NCBI GenBank assembly: GCA_029266035.1
Contig: JAJUFH010000025.1
Span: 1 to 44,562, forward strand
Origin: Sinomicrobium sp.
GTDB lineage: Bacteria > Bacteroidota > Bacteroidia > Flavobacteriales > Flavobacteriaceae
Reading direction: 5' to 3'
DNA: 44,562 nucleotides
The number at the start of each line of letters is the position of its first letter. Position 1 is the stretch's first letter. The notes beneath the pieces are model-generated. The model was given only the letters and a program-made list of their open reading frames with translations, made no database searches and had not been told where the DNA came from. Shown one piece after another: positions 34,386-42,269 of this stretch. A program made the position numbers and the translations under genes.

Positions 34386-34415
34386 CAAATATATTGAAAC
34401 GTTTCAACAATCAAA
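34386..34415 (-). promoter_or_regulatory. susC promoter with LacI-type operator between -33 and -7
   Basis: On the minus strand: TTTG (complement of 34412-34415), 18 bases, then TATATTTG (complement of 34386-34393), which fits the Bacteroidota promoter. The spacer contains the perfect 14-bp palindrome TTGAAACGTTTCAA at 34394-34407, the form typical of LacI-family operators with a central CG. A repressor bound there would cover the promoter. A further half-site GTTGAAAC lies at 34379-34386, near the predicted transcription start. Confidence 0.75.
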
Positions 34416-34513
34416 AAATATTTATTCTTTTTTGCGAAAAAAGCGTTTAAAAATTAAGTTATACTCAATTTAAAAAGAATAATATTAAGGAGGTGTCAGA
34501 AAATTATACATTT

Positions 34514-34610
34514 TTAACACTTCAAGGCCTTTAGTACTACTGCGGACGAAAGTAGTGTTAAGAAGATATGGCTGTGTTAATTGAGTAATAAGATATGGTT
34601 AATTCACAGC
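34514..34610. repeat. Pair of inverted repeats behind the dnaE-type gene
   Basis: TTAACACT (34514-34521) pairs with AGTGTTAA (34554-34561); inside it ACTACT (34536-34541) pairs with AGTAGT (34551-34556). A second hairpin pairs GCTGTG (34571-34576) with CACAGC (34605-34610), extended by AATT across a 2-base bulge. It lies between the dnaE stop and the susC promoter. No long T-run follows. Apart from these and the susC promoter, I see nothing in the 302-base gap. Confidence 0.4.
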
Positions 34611-34641
34611 ATTGTATTTATCATATATCATTAAGTGATTT

Positions 34642-37602
34642 TTATTGCTCCGCACTCGGGTTTACCCTATACACTTCTTTCTGCATCTTTACGATCTCGA
34701 TGCTGTAGAAGCCAAATTCGTCGACCACCTTGCCGTACATTCGGTAAATTCCCTTGCCTTTAAATTTATTCTTTCGGGCAACGGGAGGGAATATCACTAC
34801 ATCGAATACTTCTCCGTATTGATCGATAAAGGTTCCGAAAAACATTTCCTCCCCCTTATGGGTACGGGTTTTCTTCACAGCGACAAGATATCCGTAAATA
34901 TCGATATACTTCCCTTCATTGTACTCGAGATCGTGGGCTCCCTTACGGCTCTTTGGAGGTTCTTTCAACAATTCAAAAGGGCTACACAGCGTAAATCCTA
35001 AAAGTTCTATCTGATCGAAAGCTGCTTCCAATCTGGTGGTCTGCAACGACGGAAGAACAAAGTCTTTCTGCTGGGGAGCAAACATGCGGTACTGATTTTT
35101 ATCTTCGGGAATTACCTCCCTTCTCAGATGAGCGAGCCACAACAGTTCATACTTGTCAATACCCGTAAACCGAAAGGCTCCTATTCGTATGAGAATACTC
35201 AGTTGTTCCGTACTGATGTCCACGCGCTCTACAAAATCGGTCAATGAGGTAAATTCTCCATTCCGATCGCGTTCTTCTACGAGTTTATACCCCACCTTGT
35301 CTTCCAGATCTTTCAAATAACCAAGCCCTAAGTAAATATCCTTTCCTATTATTCTATTCTCCATACGGCTGCGGTTTATACAGGGAAGGCGAACACGTGC
35401 ACCCAGCATCTTTGCCTCGTGAATATAGATCTCCGGACGGTAAAATCCGCCTCCGTTATTGAGTACAGCCACCATAAATTCCAAAGGGTAATAGGCTCTT
35501 AAAAACAGGCTCTGATAACTCTCTACGGCATAAGAAGCGGAATGTCCTTTGGCAAAGGCATAACCGGCAAAACTCTCTATCTGTTTCCACACCTCAAAGA
35601 TCGTCTTATCGTCGTATCCCCTACTCCTACAATTGCCGATAAAGCGGTCTTCCACCTCTTTAAATTCATCCCTCGAGCGGAATTTTCCGCTCATTCCGCG
35701 TCTCAAAACATCCGCCTCGGCCAGTGTCAGTCCGGCAAAGTGGTGAGCCACCTTGATCACATCTTCCTGATACACCATAACTCCGTAAGTCTCAGGCATA
35801 ATTTTGAGCAATATGGGATGTGCTTGTTTCACGCGTTCCGGGTCTTGATGTCTGAGGATGTACTCACGCATCATCCCGCTTTTTGCCACTCCCGGACGTA
35901 TGATAGAACTGGCCGCTACCAACCCCAGGTAATTGTCTACTTTCAACTTTTTGAGCAGCATTCTCATCGCCGGAGATTCTACATAAAAACAGCCCATACA
36001 CTGTGCGCTTTCGAGCATGGTTTTGATCTTTGGATCTTGTTTAAAACGGTTGATATCGTGTATGTCTGGTATCGTCTCTCCTGGGCGGTTATACCGGATA
36101 ATCTCTATCGTTTCTCGTATTTTACCCAATCCGCGCTGCCCCAGAATATCAAACTTATACAGTCCTATATCTTCCGCTATATGCATATCAAATTGTACAG
36201 TAGGATAGTTTTTGGGAGGTAAAAAGGTAGCCGAAAAAGTGTGTAACGAATGTTCACTGATAATTATTCCGCTCGAATGCACGCTGAGGTAACTGGGCAT
36301 TCCTTCTATAAGTTTTCCGTATTTCAACACCAAACGCGACGGCTCATCGAGTTCGTACAGCTGAAAGTTTCCCTCGCTCAATCGGTCGATATCTTCCTTA
36401 GGCAACCCGAACACCTTACCCAATTTGCGTACTACGCCTTTGTAGTTAAAAGTCACATAAGCTCCCATCAGCGCCACATGGGGAAATCTTTCAAAAATAT
36501 AACGGGTTACATCATCTCGGTCGCGCCAGGAGAAATCGATATCAAAATCCGGAGGGCTACTTCGAAACAGATTGATAAAACGCTCAAAATACAAATCCAG
36601 TTCAAGCGGATCTACATCGGTAATTCCGAGCAAGTAAGCCACTATACTATTGGCGCCACTCCCTCTACCTACATGAAAATAACCTTGTTTTCGGGCGTAT
36701 TCCACTATGTCGTAATTGATTAGAAAATAGGAGACAAAGTCTTTCTTCTTTATCAGTTCCAGTTCTTTTTGCATCCGCTCTATCGCCATCTGTCGTTGTT
36801 CAGGGTAGCGATAGCCTATCCCCTCTATACACAGTTTTTCCAACAGCTGTTCATCTTCTTCTCTACTCCCGGTATAGGTCTGCTGATTATTCCCTTGTTT
36901 TCCCTCCGAAAAATCGAAAGAGACCTGACAGACGTCCATCAATCGGACTGTGTTTTCCAATATGCGAGGATACTGTTCAAAAGCCCTGTACAGATTTTCC
37001 GGAGGATACATTTTTTCGTCTTCCGGGGCTATTTCCTCAGGCGGCAGTTTACTCAACAGGGTATTGCAATCTATAGCTCGCAACAGTCGATGGGCATTGT
37101 AGTCTCTCTTATTGCGGAAACTTACCGTTTGCAATACCACCAATTTCTCCTGCATACTGCCAAATACAGTGAAGGGAAGCCTTCTAAGATCACTGACCGA
37201 TACTCCTATATATTCGTTTTCTTTCAGAGTAGTAAATCCGTTCTCCTCAGCTTTTTGCAAAGGATAGATCACAAAAGCTCCCGGGAGTTCTGGAGCTCGA
37301 GAAGAGATGTCGCAACGGTGGTATAAATATTCGGAAAGCAAGGTATTGATAGCTGTATACCCTGCATTGTTCCTCGCCAGGGCTACAAACTGCTGTTCTA
37401 TACCCTTGCGAAAATCTACTCCTACTATCGGACTTATTCCAGCTTCTTCCGCCTTTCGGATAAAATTGAGACAGGCCGAGGTGTTGTTAATATCGGTAAG
37501 CGCCAGTCTGGACACGTGATTTTCCCTAGCGAGATCCAGGAGCTCTGTCTCAGAAAAGGTTCCGAAACGCAAACTGTAATAGGTGTGACAATTCAGATAC
37601 AT
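34642..37602 (-). CDS. Short DNA polymerase III alpha-type subunit (DnaE2-like, error-prone)
   Basis: 986 residues, shorter than the replicative DnaE (about 1,160 or more; Bacteroidota forms can be longer). It has the C-family polymerase domains: an N-terminal PHP-like domain starting MYLNCHTYYSLRFGTFSE, where the usual first HxH metal motif is changed to NCH; GYFHVGRGSGANSIVAYLLGITDVDPLELDLYFERF; the catalytic PDFDIDF at 351-357; and fingers/OB regions ending with an OB-fold (YIDIYGYLVAVKKTRTHKGEEMFFGTFIDQYG). Its start overlaps the dinB stop by one base (TAATG), so the two are translationally coupled. Pairing with a Y-family polymerase and a cleavable repressor is the arrangement of mutagenesis cassettes such as imuB-dnaE2. 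Confidence 0.9.
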   Translation of the reverse strand: MYLNCHTYYSLRFGTFSETELLDLARENHVSRLALTDINNTSACLNFIRKAEEAGISPIVGVDFRKGIEQQFVALARNNAGYTAINTLLSEYLYHRCDISSRAPELPGAFVIYPLQKAEENGFTTLKENEYIGVSVSDLRRLPFTVFGSMQEKLVVLQTVSFRNKRDYNAHRLLRAIDCNTLLSKLPPEEIAPEDEKMYPPENLYRAFEQYPRILENTVRLMDVCQVSFDFSEGKQGNNQQTYTGSREEDEQLLEKLCIEGIGYRYPEQRQMAIERMQKELELIKKKDFVSYFLINYDIVEYARKQGYFHVGRGSGANSIVAYLLGITDVDPLELDLYFERFINLFRSSPPDFDIDFSWRDRDDVTRYIFERFPHVALMGAYVTFNYKGVVRKLGKVFGLPKEDIDRLSEGNFQLYELDEPSRLVLKYGKLIEGMPSYLSVHSSGIIISEHSLHTFSATFLPPKNYPTVQFDMHIAEDIGLYKFDILGQRGLGKIRETIEIIRYNRPGETIPDIHDINRFKQDPKIKTMLESAQCMGCFYVESPAMRMLLKKLKVDNYLGLVAASSIIRPGVAKSGMMREYILRHQDPERVKQAHPILLKIMPETYGVMVYQEDVIKVAHHFAGLTLAEADVLRRGMSGKFRSRDEFKEVEDRFIGNCRSRGYDDKTIFEVWKQIESFAGYAFAKGHSASYAVESYQSLFLRAYYPLEFMVAVLNNGGGFYRPEIYIHEAKMLGARVRLPCINRSRMENRIIGKDIYLGLGYLKDLEDKVGYKLVEERDRNGEFTSLTDFVERVDISTEQLSILIRIGAFRFTGIDKYELLWLAHLRREVIPEDKNQYRMFAPQQKDFVLPSLQTTRLEAAFDQIELLGFTLCSPFELLKEPPKSRKGAHDLEYNEGKYIDIYGYLVAVKKTRTHKGEEMFFGTFIDQYGEVFDVVIFPPVARKNKFKGKGIYRMYGKVVDEFGFYSIEIVKMQKEVYRVNPSAEQ

Positions 37603-38816
37603 TATTGTTTTCTATGTGCTAAAATGATTGGTGGTTGTCCGTTAAAAGGGTTGGTCATTCGCCCTATGGTTTTCACGCCCATGGCCGAAGCCCGGGTAAT
37701 ACTGCGGTCGCCATACCGCAGGCGGATCTTGTCCATCGCCTCGTAAAGACGAATGGTTTCTTCGGTGTCTTCAAAAAGGTTGATCTGATAATTTCCGTGT
37801 ACCAGATGGCTGAACTTGACTCCTATTAACCGTATCAACATCCTCCGGTTATACAACTGAGAGAACAAATCCATCACTTTCGGAATAAGGATATGATCGG
37901 CACTGGTATAGGGTATTTTCAACTGTTTTGAATACGTCTGAAAATCGGAATAGCGAATCTTTACGCTTACACAGGCCGTCAGCTTATCACCCCGACGCAG
38001 TTGAAATGCGAGATTTTCTGCCATAGCTGCGAGTAGCGAACGAAGTCTTTGCACATCTATAGTATCTCGGTCGAAAGTGCGTTCGGTAGAAATGGATTTG
38101 CGTTCAGAAAAGGGAATTACCGGACTCCTATCTATACCATTGGCACGATCGCGAATGGTGAGCCCGTTACGTCCCAGCACGCGGTACAACACCTCTCCCG
38201 GCATTTCCTGCAGATTACTCATATATCTGAGTCCCAGATTTCTCAGGGTGATATAGGTCTTATCCCCTATCATGGGTAGTTTTCGGATAGACAAAGGGGC
38301 GAGAAAGCCCTTCTCCATCCCGGGGTCTATCAACCGCTGATTGTTGGGTTTGGCCTCATTGGTAGCCACCTTAGAAACCACCTTGTTTACAGAAAGCCCA
38401 AATGAGATGGGTAAACCGGTTTCGCGAATTATCTTCTGACGGAGTTCGGAGGCGTATCTATACGTTCCAAAAAAGCGATCCATACCCGAGAGGTCGGCGT
38501 AAAACTCGTCTACACTCGACTTCTCGAAAAGAGGCACATTTTCTCTGATAATATCAGTCACCATCTCTGAATACCGGGTATAGGTAGAGGCATCTCCCTT
38601 TATCACGGTCGCCTCACTACACAATTGCCGAGCCATTTTCATAGGCATTCCACTGTGTATACCACAGACTCGTGCCTCATAGCTACAAGCTGCAACCACG
38701 CCGCGATCGCTAATTCCCCCTACCAGTACGGGGCGGTCGTTTAGCCTGCTGTCCAACAATCGCTCTACAGATACGAAAAAGGTATCCAGATCCAGATGTA
38801 AAATGCTGCGGTTCAC
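37602..38816 (-). CDS. dinB: Y-family DNA polymerase (Pol IV-like)
   Basis: About 404 residues from a GTG at 38816, which gives the normal start NRSILHLDLDTFFVSVERL. The frame reaches an ATG at 38894, but that start would lie beyond the predicted -7 box and inside the operator region, and would add an atypical 26-residue extension. Y-family motifs are present: catalytic Asp9 in HLDLD, YEARVCGIHSGMPMKMA, SSVDEFYADLSG with the acidic pair, and FGLSVNKVVSKVATNEAKPN. The little-finger domain follows, but there is no obvious beta-clamp motif that I can name with certainty at the C-terminus. Error-prone bypass of DNA damage together with the coupled dnaE-type polymerase is expected. Confidence 0.9.
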   Translation of the reverse strand: MNRSILHLDLDTFFVSVERLLDSRLNDRPVLVGGISDRGVVAACSYEARVCGIHSGMPMKMARQLCSEATVIKGDASTYTRYSEMVTDIIRENVPLFEKSSVDEFYADLSGMDRFFGTYRYASELRQKIIRETGLPISFGLSVNKVVSKVATNEAKPNNQRLIDPGMEKGFLAPLSIRKLPMIGDKTYITLRNLGLRYMSNLQEMPGEVLYRVLGRNGLTIRDRANGIDRSPVIPFSERKSISTERTFDRDTIDVQRLRSLLAAMAENLAFQLRRGDKLTACVSVKIRYSDFQTYSKQLKIPYTSADHILIPKVMDLFSQLYNRRMLIRLIGVKFSHLVHGNYQINLFEDTEETIRLYEAMDKIRLRYGDRSITRASAMGVKTIGRMTNPFNGQPPIILAHRKQ

Positions 38817-38832
38817 TTTTCGGGATTTTTTC

Positions 38833-38855
38833 CAAAAATATGGAATTTTTCCATA
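38833..38855 (-). promoter_or_regulatory. dinB promoter and operator O1
   Basis: Minus-strand -7 box TATTTTTG (complement of 38833-38840), which would start transcription about 10 bases before the GTG. It overlaps the perfect palindrome TATGGAA-TTT-TTCCATA at 38839-38855, so a bound repressor would block it. A weaker copy of the half-sites (GGGAT-TTT-TTCCA) lies at 38822-38834. Confidence 0.65.
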
Positions 38856-38880
38856 AAAAATAGAATTGTTTCCTTTTTGT

Positions 38881-38911
38881 TGGAAAAATTCCATATTAAA
38901 AGTTACATTTG
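38881..38911 (+). promoter_or_regulatory. Promoter and operator O2 of the XRE-S24 repressor gene
   Basis: The perfect -7 box TACATTTG at 38904-38911 is preceded, after 21 bases, by a TTG at 38880-38882. The palindrome TGGAA-AAA-TTCCA at 38881-38893 shares its half-sites and 3-base spacer with O1, and would allow autorepression. The -7 box ends only four bases before the ATG at 38916, so the message may have little or no leader. Confidence 0.65.
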
Positions 38912-38915
38912 CTTT

Positions 38916-39674
38916 ATGGCCAAAAACTTAAATACAGAAGCAAAGCGTTTTAAACTCCTCCGTCAGGAACTGGGGTTCACTCAACAGGCTTTTGCCGAAG
39001 AGCTGGGCATCAAAGGTTCTGTGGCTGATATCGAAAGGGGAAAGTCCAGAATATCCGGAGAAGTTGTAGCCACATTGTTCGAACGTTACCGCATCAACCC
39101 ACTGTGGCTTTTCGGAAAGAGTGAAGAAAAACACCTACAGTCAGAAGAAGTTCAGATTATGCCTAAAGTGGTAACACTCAATACTTCGGAGCACGAAAAT
39201 ATAGTTCTGGTAAACGCCAAGGTCTCTGCCGGCTACGCTCATAATCTACAGGATCCCGAATGGTATGATACCCTTCCGGCCTTTAGCCTTCCCCTTCCGG
39301 AATACCGGAATGCCACCTATCGCGGGTTTCAAGTGGAGGGAAACAGCATGTATCCCGTATTGCATTCGGGAGAATGGGTTATCGCTCAGGCAGAGGAAAA
39401 ACTGTCAGACCTACGCCCCGAAGAGATTTATGTAGTTGTACTCCAAGACTCTTTAGTGGTAAAAAAAATTGTGCGCCAGCAAAATCGTATACAACTGGTC
39501 TCTGTAAATCCAGAATACCCAACCATAGAAACTCGACCAGAAGACATCCGCGAAATATGGCGGGTGGTCAGTAAAATATCAGGAGTGCTGGAGCCTGCCC
39601 CAAACCTCCAACTGGATCACTGGGCGCAGGAAATAAAAAATGAACTAAAGGAAATACGAGAGCATTTGAAGTAA
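38916..39674 (+). CDS. XRE-S24 self-cleaving repressor (LexA/CI-like)
   Basis: 252 residues from the ATG at 38916; a longer frame from 38877 would start before the promoter box. Residues 8-65 form an XRE helix-turn-helix (FKLLRQELGFTQQAFAEELG, SVADIERGKSRISGE). The C-terminal S24 peptidase domain has the signature of autocleavage: Ala105-Gly106 in VSAGYA as the likely cleavage site, catalytic Ser144 in EGNSMYPVL and catalytic Lys183 in VVKKIV. Such repressors are inactivated by RecA filaments after DNA damage. It is divergent from dinB-dnaE with two shared-sequence palindromes between, so it is the probable local SOS repressor. It is convergent with the DUF1275 gene. Confidence 0.9.
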   Translation: MAKNLNTEAKRFKLLRQELGFTQQAFAEELGIKGSVADIERGKSRISGEVVATLFERYRINPLWLFGKSEEKHLQSEEVQIMPKVVTLNTSEHENIVLVNAKVSAGYAHNLQDPEWYDTLPAFSLPLPEYRNATYRGFQVEGNSMYPVLHSGEWVIAQAEEKLSDLRPEEIYVVVLQDSLVVKKIVRQQNRIQLVSVNPEYPTIETRPEDIREIWRVVSKISGVLEPAPNLQLDHWAQEIKNELKEIREHLK

Positions 39675-39690
39675 TCCCTCAACTGCCGTA

Positions 39691-40419
39691 TTAATTAGAA
39701 GTGATTTTTCTCCTTATAAGATAAAATCGCAACAGTACGGCATCGTAAAAAATAGCAGCAATCAGTCCGCTACAAGCCAACAGAAGCACCTTTAGGTCGA
39801 GGTAATTATAGCCTACTCCCCCCATAATCCCTCCTACAAAGAAACAACATATAATAGTCAGCTTGAGATATACCCCCCGTTTAAGCCAGTACAATTGGTT
39901 CTTATCTCGGTAAAAAAGTAACTGTGACAATTCGATTCCCAGGTCGGTAAATAATCCGGTGAGGTGTGTTGTTCGTACTACAGATTGTGATATTTTAGTA
40001 ACCAGAGCATTCTGCAATCCCATTGCAAAAAGCAACGAACAGGCCATCGCGCCCGAGATATAAGGTGCATCATTTCCTACACCGATTATAGCAACCGCTA
40101 GCAATATCACAAATTCTATACACACAGGTATCAGGTATGAAAGTTTTTCCCGAGTATGCGTCAGTATTTCGTTGAGCCAGCCCGAGACAAAGGCTCCCAA
40201 AAGAAAAAAGAAAATGAAGAGCAGGTACAGTAACATCCAATGATAATCGCGGTCTACAAAAGCCTTGGAAAAATAGGCAAAATGCCCCGTTACATTGGTC
40301 GTTAGCGTTTCCAATGACAATATGCCGGCTATATTGACCACTCCGGCTACAAAACTCAGCATGGAAGCCAGCCTCAAGTTGTGAACAAAAGCTCTCTTCC
40401 TTCCTTTATGCCTAAACAT
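39691..40419 (-). CDS. YoaK/DUF1275-family membrane protein
   Basis: 242 residues with about six membrane helices. Family features: RLASMLSFVAGVVNIAGILSLETLTTNVTGHFAYFSKA at the N-terminus, a conserved ACSLLFAMGLQNALVTKI segment in the middle and TTHLTGLFTDLGIELSQLL. Function is not established; the family has been suggested to be transport-related. It ends 16 bases from the repressor gene on the opposite strand. The 103 bases upstream hold no gene. Confidence 0.85.
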   Translation of the reverse strand: MFRHKGRKRAFVHNLRLASMLSFVAGVVNIAGILSLETLTTNVTGHFAYFSKAFVDRDYHWMLLYLLFIFFFLLGAFVSGWLNEILTHTREKLSYLIPVCIEFVILLAVAIIGVGNDAPYISGAMACSLLFAMGLQNALVTKISQSVVRTTHLTGLFTDLGIELSQLLFYRDKNQLYWLKRGVYLKLTIICCFFVGGIMGGVGYNYLDLKVLLLACSGLIAAIFYDAVLLRFYLIRRKITSN

Positions 40420-40522
40420 ATCTATATAGAAATTGGAAAGGGCAAAGGTACTGAAAGCAAGAATACTAACGGCTATACTTTCAATTTTAATTATCTGAGG
40501 AAGCCTCGCATAGTACTGTTAA

Positions 40523-41725
40523 CTATTCCCACGACAACTTCTTCTTCGATATAACTCGCAAATAATTGATTATCAAAAGCATGGATATACTGAGTATAAT
40601 ATAACTGAGCGCCAGTAATGACTGAGTTTCAATATGTATAATACTTACTATGACAAAACTGACCACCGAAGTCACGAGATAACTCGCCCCACTGGTAAGT
40701 CCGTTAGCAACCCCGGCGTATTGAGGAAATCTCGTTATACAATAGGTGAAATACACCGTGTAGATGAATCCGGAGGAAGTGTGTAGCAACAGTACAAACA
40801 ACATCAGCGTATACACAGTAGAGTAATACTGTCCGAAACCGTACATCAGTATTCCCAAAATCAATATCGCTGTGCTCCCTCCTATCAATTTCCTTACAAA
40901 CGACCAGTGGCTCAACGCCCTTCCTATGAGGCCTCCAAACATCAATCCCACCCCTGAAAAAAGAGCACAGTAACCAGTAACTACAGCCGACAGGTGAAAA
41001 TGGTGCTCTACGATAAAGGGGGTAGACATGGCAAATACCATAGCCATGCTATAAGCCAGTCCGAGTACTACCAGACCTATACTGAAATCGGGAGCTCGGA
41101 GTACATTTTTATAAGATTCTACAATAGTGTTTTTATTAAACGCTTTAAAATCTTTCAGGGCTTCCCCTGAGAAAACTGCTTCCATAACCAGCATAATCAG
41201 TGCGTATATGCCCAACAGGTAAAAATTGGCATCCCAGCCGAATAATTTCTGGAGGTAGCCCCCTATAAAAGGCGCTGATATAGGGGCCATAGACCATATT
41301 ACCGTAAGCCAGGAAGTGTAGTGTTTCAGTTTCTCTCCGCTGTATATATCTACGAGAAAAGAACGCTTGCTCACCACAATTAGCGCCGTGCTTATCCCCT
41401 GCACAATCCTCATGGCATATAACAGATATATATCGGGAAACCACACAATGGCAAAACTGCTCAAGGCAAATACCACCAAGGCTCCCAAGGTGAGATTATA
41501 CCTCCCAAAACTGTCTACCACGCTCCCTGCAAAGAGCAGTGCAAAACCGTAGCTCACCAAAAAGTAAGTAAGCGTGAGCTGTATTGCCCCCGCTCCAACA
41601 CCGAGAGCCTCTTGCATCTCCGGAAATGACGGCAAATAAATATCGGTAACCAGTCCCGAAAGCGGAATCAGTAAAAATGTAGATATGGTACTGATTCGCT
41701 CGTTCTTACTGTTGTAACTTTTCAT
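40523..41725 (-). CDS. MFS multidrug efflux transporter, Bcr/CflA type
   Basis: About 400 residues and 12 membrane helices. The N-terminal part (STFLLIPLSGLVTDIYLPSFPEMQEALG) and the loop GSVVDSFGRYNLTLGALVVF match drug-resistance transporters of the Bcr/CflA subfamily, as does MRIVQGISTALIVVSKRSFLVD with the motif C-like region. I use the ATG at 41725; the frame reaches a TTG six codons upstream. The substrate is unknown. It may share a transcription unit with the DUF1275 gene downstream (gap 103 bases). Confidence 0.88.
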   Translation of the reverse strand: MKSYNSKNERISTISTFLLIPLSGLVTDIYLPSFPEMQEALGVGAGAIQLTLTYFLVSYGFALLFAGSVVDSFGRYNLTLGALVVFALSSFAIVWFPDIYLLYAMRIVQGISTALIVVSKRSFLVDIYSGEKLKHYTSWLTVIWSMAPISAPFIGGYLQKLFGWDANFYLLGIYALIMLVMEAVFSGEALKDFKAFNKNTIVESYKNVLRAPDFSIGLVVLGLAYSMAMVFAMSTPFIVEHHFHLSAVVTGYCALFSGVGLMFGGLIGRALSHWSFVRKLIGGSTAILILGILMYGFGQYYSTVYTLMLFVLLLHTSSGFIYTVYFTYCITRFPQYAGVANGLTSGASYLVTSVVSFVIVSIIHIETQSLLALSYIILSISMLLIINYLRVISKKKLSWE

Positions 41726-41962
41726 AGACAATCTTCTAATCAAGGGGTAAAATTATACAGAAGAAAAGAGAAAACCGCTATTAAATCAAAATAAAATAGC
41801 CTGGGAAAAAGCGCTTAAAAATAAGCGTAGAAGACAAATATTCGGGTCGGTAACGGATATAAGGGCGTTTTTCCTGTTTTTTAAAATAGTGCTTTAGAAT
41901 ATCTTTTTTAGAATTGTCAAAAATAAATCGCATAAAAAAAACTGAAAACCAAATAATTACAT

Positions 41963-41970
41963 TATCTTCG
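41963..41970 (+). promoter_or_regulatory. Predicted -7 box of the cold-shock gene
   Basis: TATCTTCG differs from TAnnTTTG at one position, a variant seen in flavobacterial promoters, and lies 20 bases before the ATG. No clear -33 element. The leader would be short, unlike the long thermosensing cspA leader of E. coli. Confidence 0.4.
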
Positions 41971-41990
41971 CCAATAATTTTTTATTTAAG

Positions 41991-42182
41991 ATGAACAAAG
42001 GAACAGTAAAATTTTTTAATGACGCCAAAGGATATGGTTTCATTACACCAGCCGACGGCGGAGAAGATGTATTTGTACACGCATCAGGATTGAGAAACAA
42101 CATTCGCGAGAACGACGAAGTCACTTACGAAGTTGAACAAGGCAAAAAAGGTCTTAACGCAGTAAATGTAACAGCAATTTAA
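41991..42182 (+). CDS. cspA: Cold-shock protein (CspA family)
   Basis: 63 residues, a single cold-shock domain. RNP1 KGYGFITP and RNP2 VFVHASGL are intact, after the usual start MNKGTVKFFNDAK. It binds single-stranded RNA/DNA and acts as an RNA chaperone in the cytoplasm. It is a monocistronic gene closed by a strong terminator 24 bases downstream. Confidence 0.96.
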   Translation: MNKGTVKFFNDAKGYGFITPADGGEDVFVHASGLRNNIRENDEVTYEVEQGKKGLNAVNVTAI

Positions 42183-42205
42183 GTTGCTTTTATCATATTA
42201 TTGTC

Positions 42206-42235
42206 AGCCACCCTCTCTCGGGTGGCTTTTTTTTT
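42206..42235 (+). terminator. Rho-independent terminator of the cold-shock gene
   Basis: Stem AGCCACCC (42206-42213) with GGGTGGCT (42220-42227), a 6-base loop, then nine T residues. Confidence 0.95.
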
Positions 42236-42269
42236 GTGTAAATTTGAAGTCACTTAACAAATTTACACA

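Noticed and set aside
37602-38894. dinB start at the ATG at 38894
   Set aside because: It would begin upstream of the predicted dinB -7 box and inside the operator region, overlapping the opposing frame; GTG at 38816 gives the normal Y-family N-terminus.
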